Shown here: positions 49,282 through 51,361 of the stretch, in pieces
Layout of the letters: each line of letters starts with the position of its first letter
Numbering within the stretch: position 1 is the first letter of the stretch
NCBI GenBank assembly: GCA_025465465.1
Contig: JAODND010000076.1
Span: 1 to 51,361 of the forward strand
From: Frankiales bacterium
Lineage (GTDB): Bacteria; Actinomycetota; Actinomycetes; Mycobacteriales; SCTD01
Direction: 5' to 3'
Length of the DNA stretch: 51,361 nucleotides
Notes under the pieces: generated by a model
Told to the model about the DNA's origin: nothing
What the model saw: the letters and a program-made list of their open reading frames with translations, nothing else
Database searches by the model: none
Position numbers and translations under genes: made by a program

Positions 49282-50448
49282 TCAGCTGGCGGAGCCGTGC
49301 AGGTGGTCGCACAGCCGGGTCTGGCCGGCGGCGATGGTCCCGCCGCCGATGCCCTCGAGGGCCGCGAACGGGCCGCAGGCGTTCTTGGTGATCCAGACGT
49401 GCACCATCGGGGCGGGCGTCGGCTTGACCTGACCGGTCGGGCACTGGCCGGCGGCGTTGGTGATGCCCTGGACGTAGCCGCTCGGCGAGAAGCAGAGGTT
49501 GTCGTGGATGTGCCACTGCACGAGTGCGCCACCGATGTCCGGGACGGCCGACAGCGGCGTGCCGGGTGCCAGCATGAACATCGCGGCAACGAGGCGGCGG
49601 CCACCGCCGGTGGTGTCGTAGACCAGTGACTCGGGGTGGTCCGGGTCGAGGGTGTGCTTGTCCTTGAGGAAGGCCTGGTTGATGAGGTGCTCGGTGCCGG
49701 TGAACCCGTCGCCGATGCTGTGGAACCCGGCCCGCTCCGCGACCTTGGCATCGGCCCACTGAGGCAGCCTGGCCAGCGTGATCGCGACGAGGTTCTCGGC
49801 GGCCGCCTGCTGCTGTGGCGTCACGCCGGGCGTGCCGCTGAGGTCGATCGGCAGCGAGGGGTCGTACGGCACCGCGTGCACGTGGGTCACGGCCGTCGTC
49901 GAGGTCCCGCCGTGCACGTGCGGCAGGGCACCGACGCCCTGGTGGTGGTGGCCCGACGTGGCCACCGTCCCGACCACCGTCACAACAGTCATGGCGGCCG
50001 CGGCCACCCACATGGGCAACCGGAGGCCCGCCGCGCCGCCTCGGCTGACGGCGGCGGCCGCCAGCAACGTTGCCACGGCCGCGAGGACGGCGGCGCTCAC
50101 ATCGGCGAGCTGAATCGGCTCGGGCGTCTGGAGCCCGTCGATGAACGGCAGCCCGACGCCTTTGGCCAGCGCCCAGCCGACCACGCCGACCAGCCCCAGC
50201 AGTACGCCCGCCTGCGCCATCAGCCGGTCGCGGCGGGCGAGTGCCGCACCACCCCAACCGACCTGCGCCACGGCCAGGGCAGTGAAGACATAGACGGTCT
50301 GCGGGTGGTCGCCGTGCACGCCCGCCGCCGCGAAGTGAATCGCGCCGGCACCCAGCGAGGCCAGACCGGCGATCACCAGCCACGGCGTCACGGTGACGCG
50401 GCGTCCGGGTGCTTCGGGCAGGAGCAAGCGCTCGGCAACGGCCGTCAT
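49282..50448 (-). CDS. Histidine-rich multi-helix membrane protein of unknown function
   Basis: ATG 50448 starts a 388-residue protein with about six hydrophobic helices in the first 180 residues, ending in S-G-H-H-H-Q-G and P-H-V-H-G-G. The C-terminal 190 residues form a probably extracytoplasmic domain with conserved-looking W-H-I-H-D-N-L-C-F, V-H-V-W-I, N-A-C-G-P-F-A-A-L-E-G and C-D-H-L-H-G. The concentration of His and Cys suggests metal (copper-like) binding. I believe similar proteins are frequent in Actinobacteria, but no function is known to me. The gene is upstream of, and codirectional with, the sigma factor pair. Confidence 0.7.
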   Translation of the reverse strand: MTAVAERLLLPEAPGRRVTVTPWLVIAGLASLGAGAIHFAAAGVHGDHPQTVYVFTALAVAQVGWGGAALARRDRLMAQAGVLLGLVGVVGWALAKGVGLPFIDGLQTPEPIQLADVSAAVLAAVATLLAAAAVSRGGAAGLRLPMWVAAAAMTVVTVVGTVATSGHHHQGVGALPHVHGGTSTTAVTHVHAVPYDPSLPIDLSGTPGVTPQQQAAAENLVAITLARLPQWADAKVAERAGFHSIGDGFTGTEHLINQAFLKDKHTLDPDHPESLVYDTTGGGRRLVAAMFMLAPGTPLSAVPDIGGALVQWHIHDNLCFSPSGYVQGITNAAGQCPTGQVKPTPAPMVHVWITKNACGPFAALEGIGGGTIAAGQTRLCDHLHGSAS

Positions 50449-50499
50449 GTCCGAAACGTATGCGCCCCGCAAGCGTGTGGCTCTAGTCCAAGTGGGCTG

Positions 50500-51135
50500 C
50501 TATCTGGACACCAGCGCCGTCTTGGCCGTCGGCGAGACCTCGACGTCCTCTTTGCGGGGGTTCGTGCCGAGCACCCGGTCCCCGAAGCGGGTCGCGACCC
50601 CGAGCCAGTACTTCTCGTTCCGGAAGTGATGCAGGCGGTGCGCCCGATGCAGCCGTCGGTAGAGGTAGTGCCGCGGCGCATAGTCGGTGTGGATGAGGAA
50701 GTGCACCCACTCGTAGGTGAGGACCAGCGCGGTGGCCGTGAGCACCGCCGTGACCGCCGAGGGCCGCCTGAAGCCCAGCACGATCAGCGCGTTGAACACC
50801 ATCGCGCCCACGATCACGGACGGGTGGATGAACTGGAACCGGAGATCCCGCGGGTCCTCGTGGTGGCGCCGGTGGCTCACGCCGGCGAGCTTGTCGCGCA
50901 GGCTGCCGTCGGCCTTGCAGTGCAGGATGAAGACGTGGATCAGCCACTCGCTGAACGGGTTGGCGGCCACGAGAGCGGCGACCACGATCACGTCCGCCAC
51001 GGACCATCCGGGCCAGGCCAGCCGGACCACCAGGAAGACCACGAGCTCGGCTGCGAGCAGTTGCGGGCTCGGGTGTCGCACGAACTCGGCGAAGGCGCCA
51101 CGCAGCGTCGTCAGGGTGCGCGTGACAGCAGGCAC
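50500..51135 (-). CDS. Fatty acid hydroxylase/sterol desaturase superfamily protein
   Basis: The 211-residue protein from GTG 51135 has three or four hydrophobic segments and the histidine clusters of the non-haem di-iron hydroxylase superfamily: E-W-L-I-H-V-F-I-L-H near residue 67, S-H-R-R-H-H-E-D-P near 88, E-W-V-H-F-L-I-H-T near 142 and H-R-A-H-R-L-H-H-F near 165. These ligand sets appear complete. Enzymes of this type hydroxylate or desaturate lipids in the membrane; the substrate is unknown. The 51-base gap to the next gene holds no recognisable site. Confidence 0.85.
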   Translation of the reverse strand: MPAVTRTLTTLRGAFAEFVRHPSPQLLAAELVVFLVVRLAWPGWSVADVIVVAALVAANPFSEWLIHVFILHCKADGSLRDKLAGVSHRRHHEDPRDLRFQFIHPSVIVGAMVFNALIVLGFRRPSAVTAVLTATALVLTYEWVHFLIHTDYAPRHYLYRRLHRAHRLHHFRNEKYWLGVATRFGDRVLGTNPRKEDVEVSPTAKTALVSR

Positions 51136-51178
51136 GAACCGGACAGTACGCCGGAAGCGCGCCCGTCAGCAGTGGCCT

Positions 51179-51217
51179 ACTCCCACTCTTCTCCCTTTAC
51201 CGAGAATCCTTGGGAGT
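51179..51217. other. Inverted repeat in the right-hand intergenic region
   Basis: ACTCCCA (51179-51185) and TGGGAGT (51211-51217) are perfect inverted copies 25 bases apart. The region between (CTTCTCCCTTTACCGAG) is more pyrimidine-rich than its surroundings. It lies in a gap of about 187 bases between divergent genes; nothing else is recognised there, and its role is unknown. Confidence 0.3.
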
Positions 51218-51322
51218 CACAGGGCTGGGCCAGTTCGCCTGGGATTCCGGTGTCAGCGCGTTGGGCTGGCGCTGCTTGGCCGACCCACCTCGGAAAGCGT
51301 CCCGGCCTGACAGCATTGCCGT

Positions 51323-51361
51323 ATGACCGGCCACATCAGCGCCATGACGCCGTTGCAGCAA
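51323..51361 (+). CDS. Start of an unidentified gene, truncated by the window edge
   Basis: An ATG at 51323 opens 13 codons (M-T-G-H-I-S-A-M-T-P-L-Q-Q) that run off the right edge without a stop. No strong ribosome site precedes it. The fragment is too short for identification. It diverges from the hydroxylase gene. Confidence 0.4.
   Translation, partial: MTGHISAMTPLQQ

Noticed and set aside
1..51361. CRISPR arrays, insertion sequences, prophage or integration sites.
   Set aside because: No regularly spaced direct repeats, transposase or integrase motifs, or tRNA-flanking repeats were seen.

Overview
The window is chromosomal DNA of a high-GC actinobacterium. The evidence is heavy GTG start usage, start/stop overlaps of the GTGA and ATGA kind, F420-dependent enzymes, an acVLRF1-type protein, an ECF42/DGPF sigma pair, WS/DGAT acyltransferases, LAxTG cell-wall sorting signals and a KstR-type operator. 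The sucC, M23 peptidase and pcrA genes lie near each other, as in many Actinobacteria. A Nocardioidaceae-like host is my best guess, held with low confidence. I see no phage, insertion sequence, CRISPR array, rRNA or tRNA, and no gene-free stretch above 300 bases. The longest gap is about 187 bases near the right end.

Left part (1-11.9 kb): the 5' part of sucC, a secreted S15/CocE-like hydrolase with an LASTG signal, a stress-type membrane protein, a stand-alone B12-binding protein divergent from an AccD/AccA-like carboxyltransferase, a lipase-like hydrolase, an M23 peptidase, pcrA, a PAC2 protein divergent from a PIG-L deacetylase, a small membrane protein and acVLRF1.

Middle (11.8-29.9 kb): two secreted Asp-box proteins with LAATG signals, an MFS exporter, and a tight four-gene minus-strand operon: ATP-grasp Ddl-like ligase, alpha/beta hydrolase, membrane-anchored MurF-like ligase, Ddl. 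An S53 peptidase follows. Next come cyanophycinase and cyanophycin synthetase (cphB-cphA), convergent with a second Mur ligase that has a CphA-like N-terminus but no ATP-grasp. Five proteins in about 15 kb therefore carry ATP-grasp and/or Mur-ligase modules, an unusual density of amide-bond-forming enzymes. Two copies of a 65-66 bp palindromic repeat are present. One sits between cphA and the Mur ligase; the other is inside the linker of the carboxyltransferase gene.

Right part (29.9-51.4 kb): an ECF42 sigma factor with its DGPF/YCII partner and a matching upstream promoter, an MFS carrier, secreted hydrolases, a PHI-1/EXORDIUM-like secreted protein, and a lipid block. The lipid block is a beta-lactamase-fold esterase, acyl-CoA synthetase and WS/DGAT in one coupled operon, with a divergent second WS/DGAT. 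A hydrolase-GNAT-lipoprotein-CDF operon follows, then two F420-type genes sharing a KstR-like operator, a SigE-family sigma/membrane-partner pair, a histidine-rich membrane protein, a fatty-acid-hydroxylase-type enzyme, and the first 13 codons of another gene.

Functionally the region combines nitrogen storage (cyanophycin) and neutral-lipid storage genes with cell-wall-anchored or secreted hydrolases and two extracytoplasmic sigma factors. All functions are inferred from sequence motifs read by eye; no database search was run.
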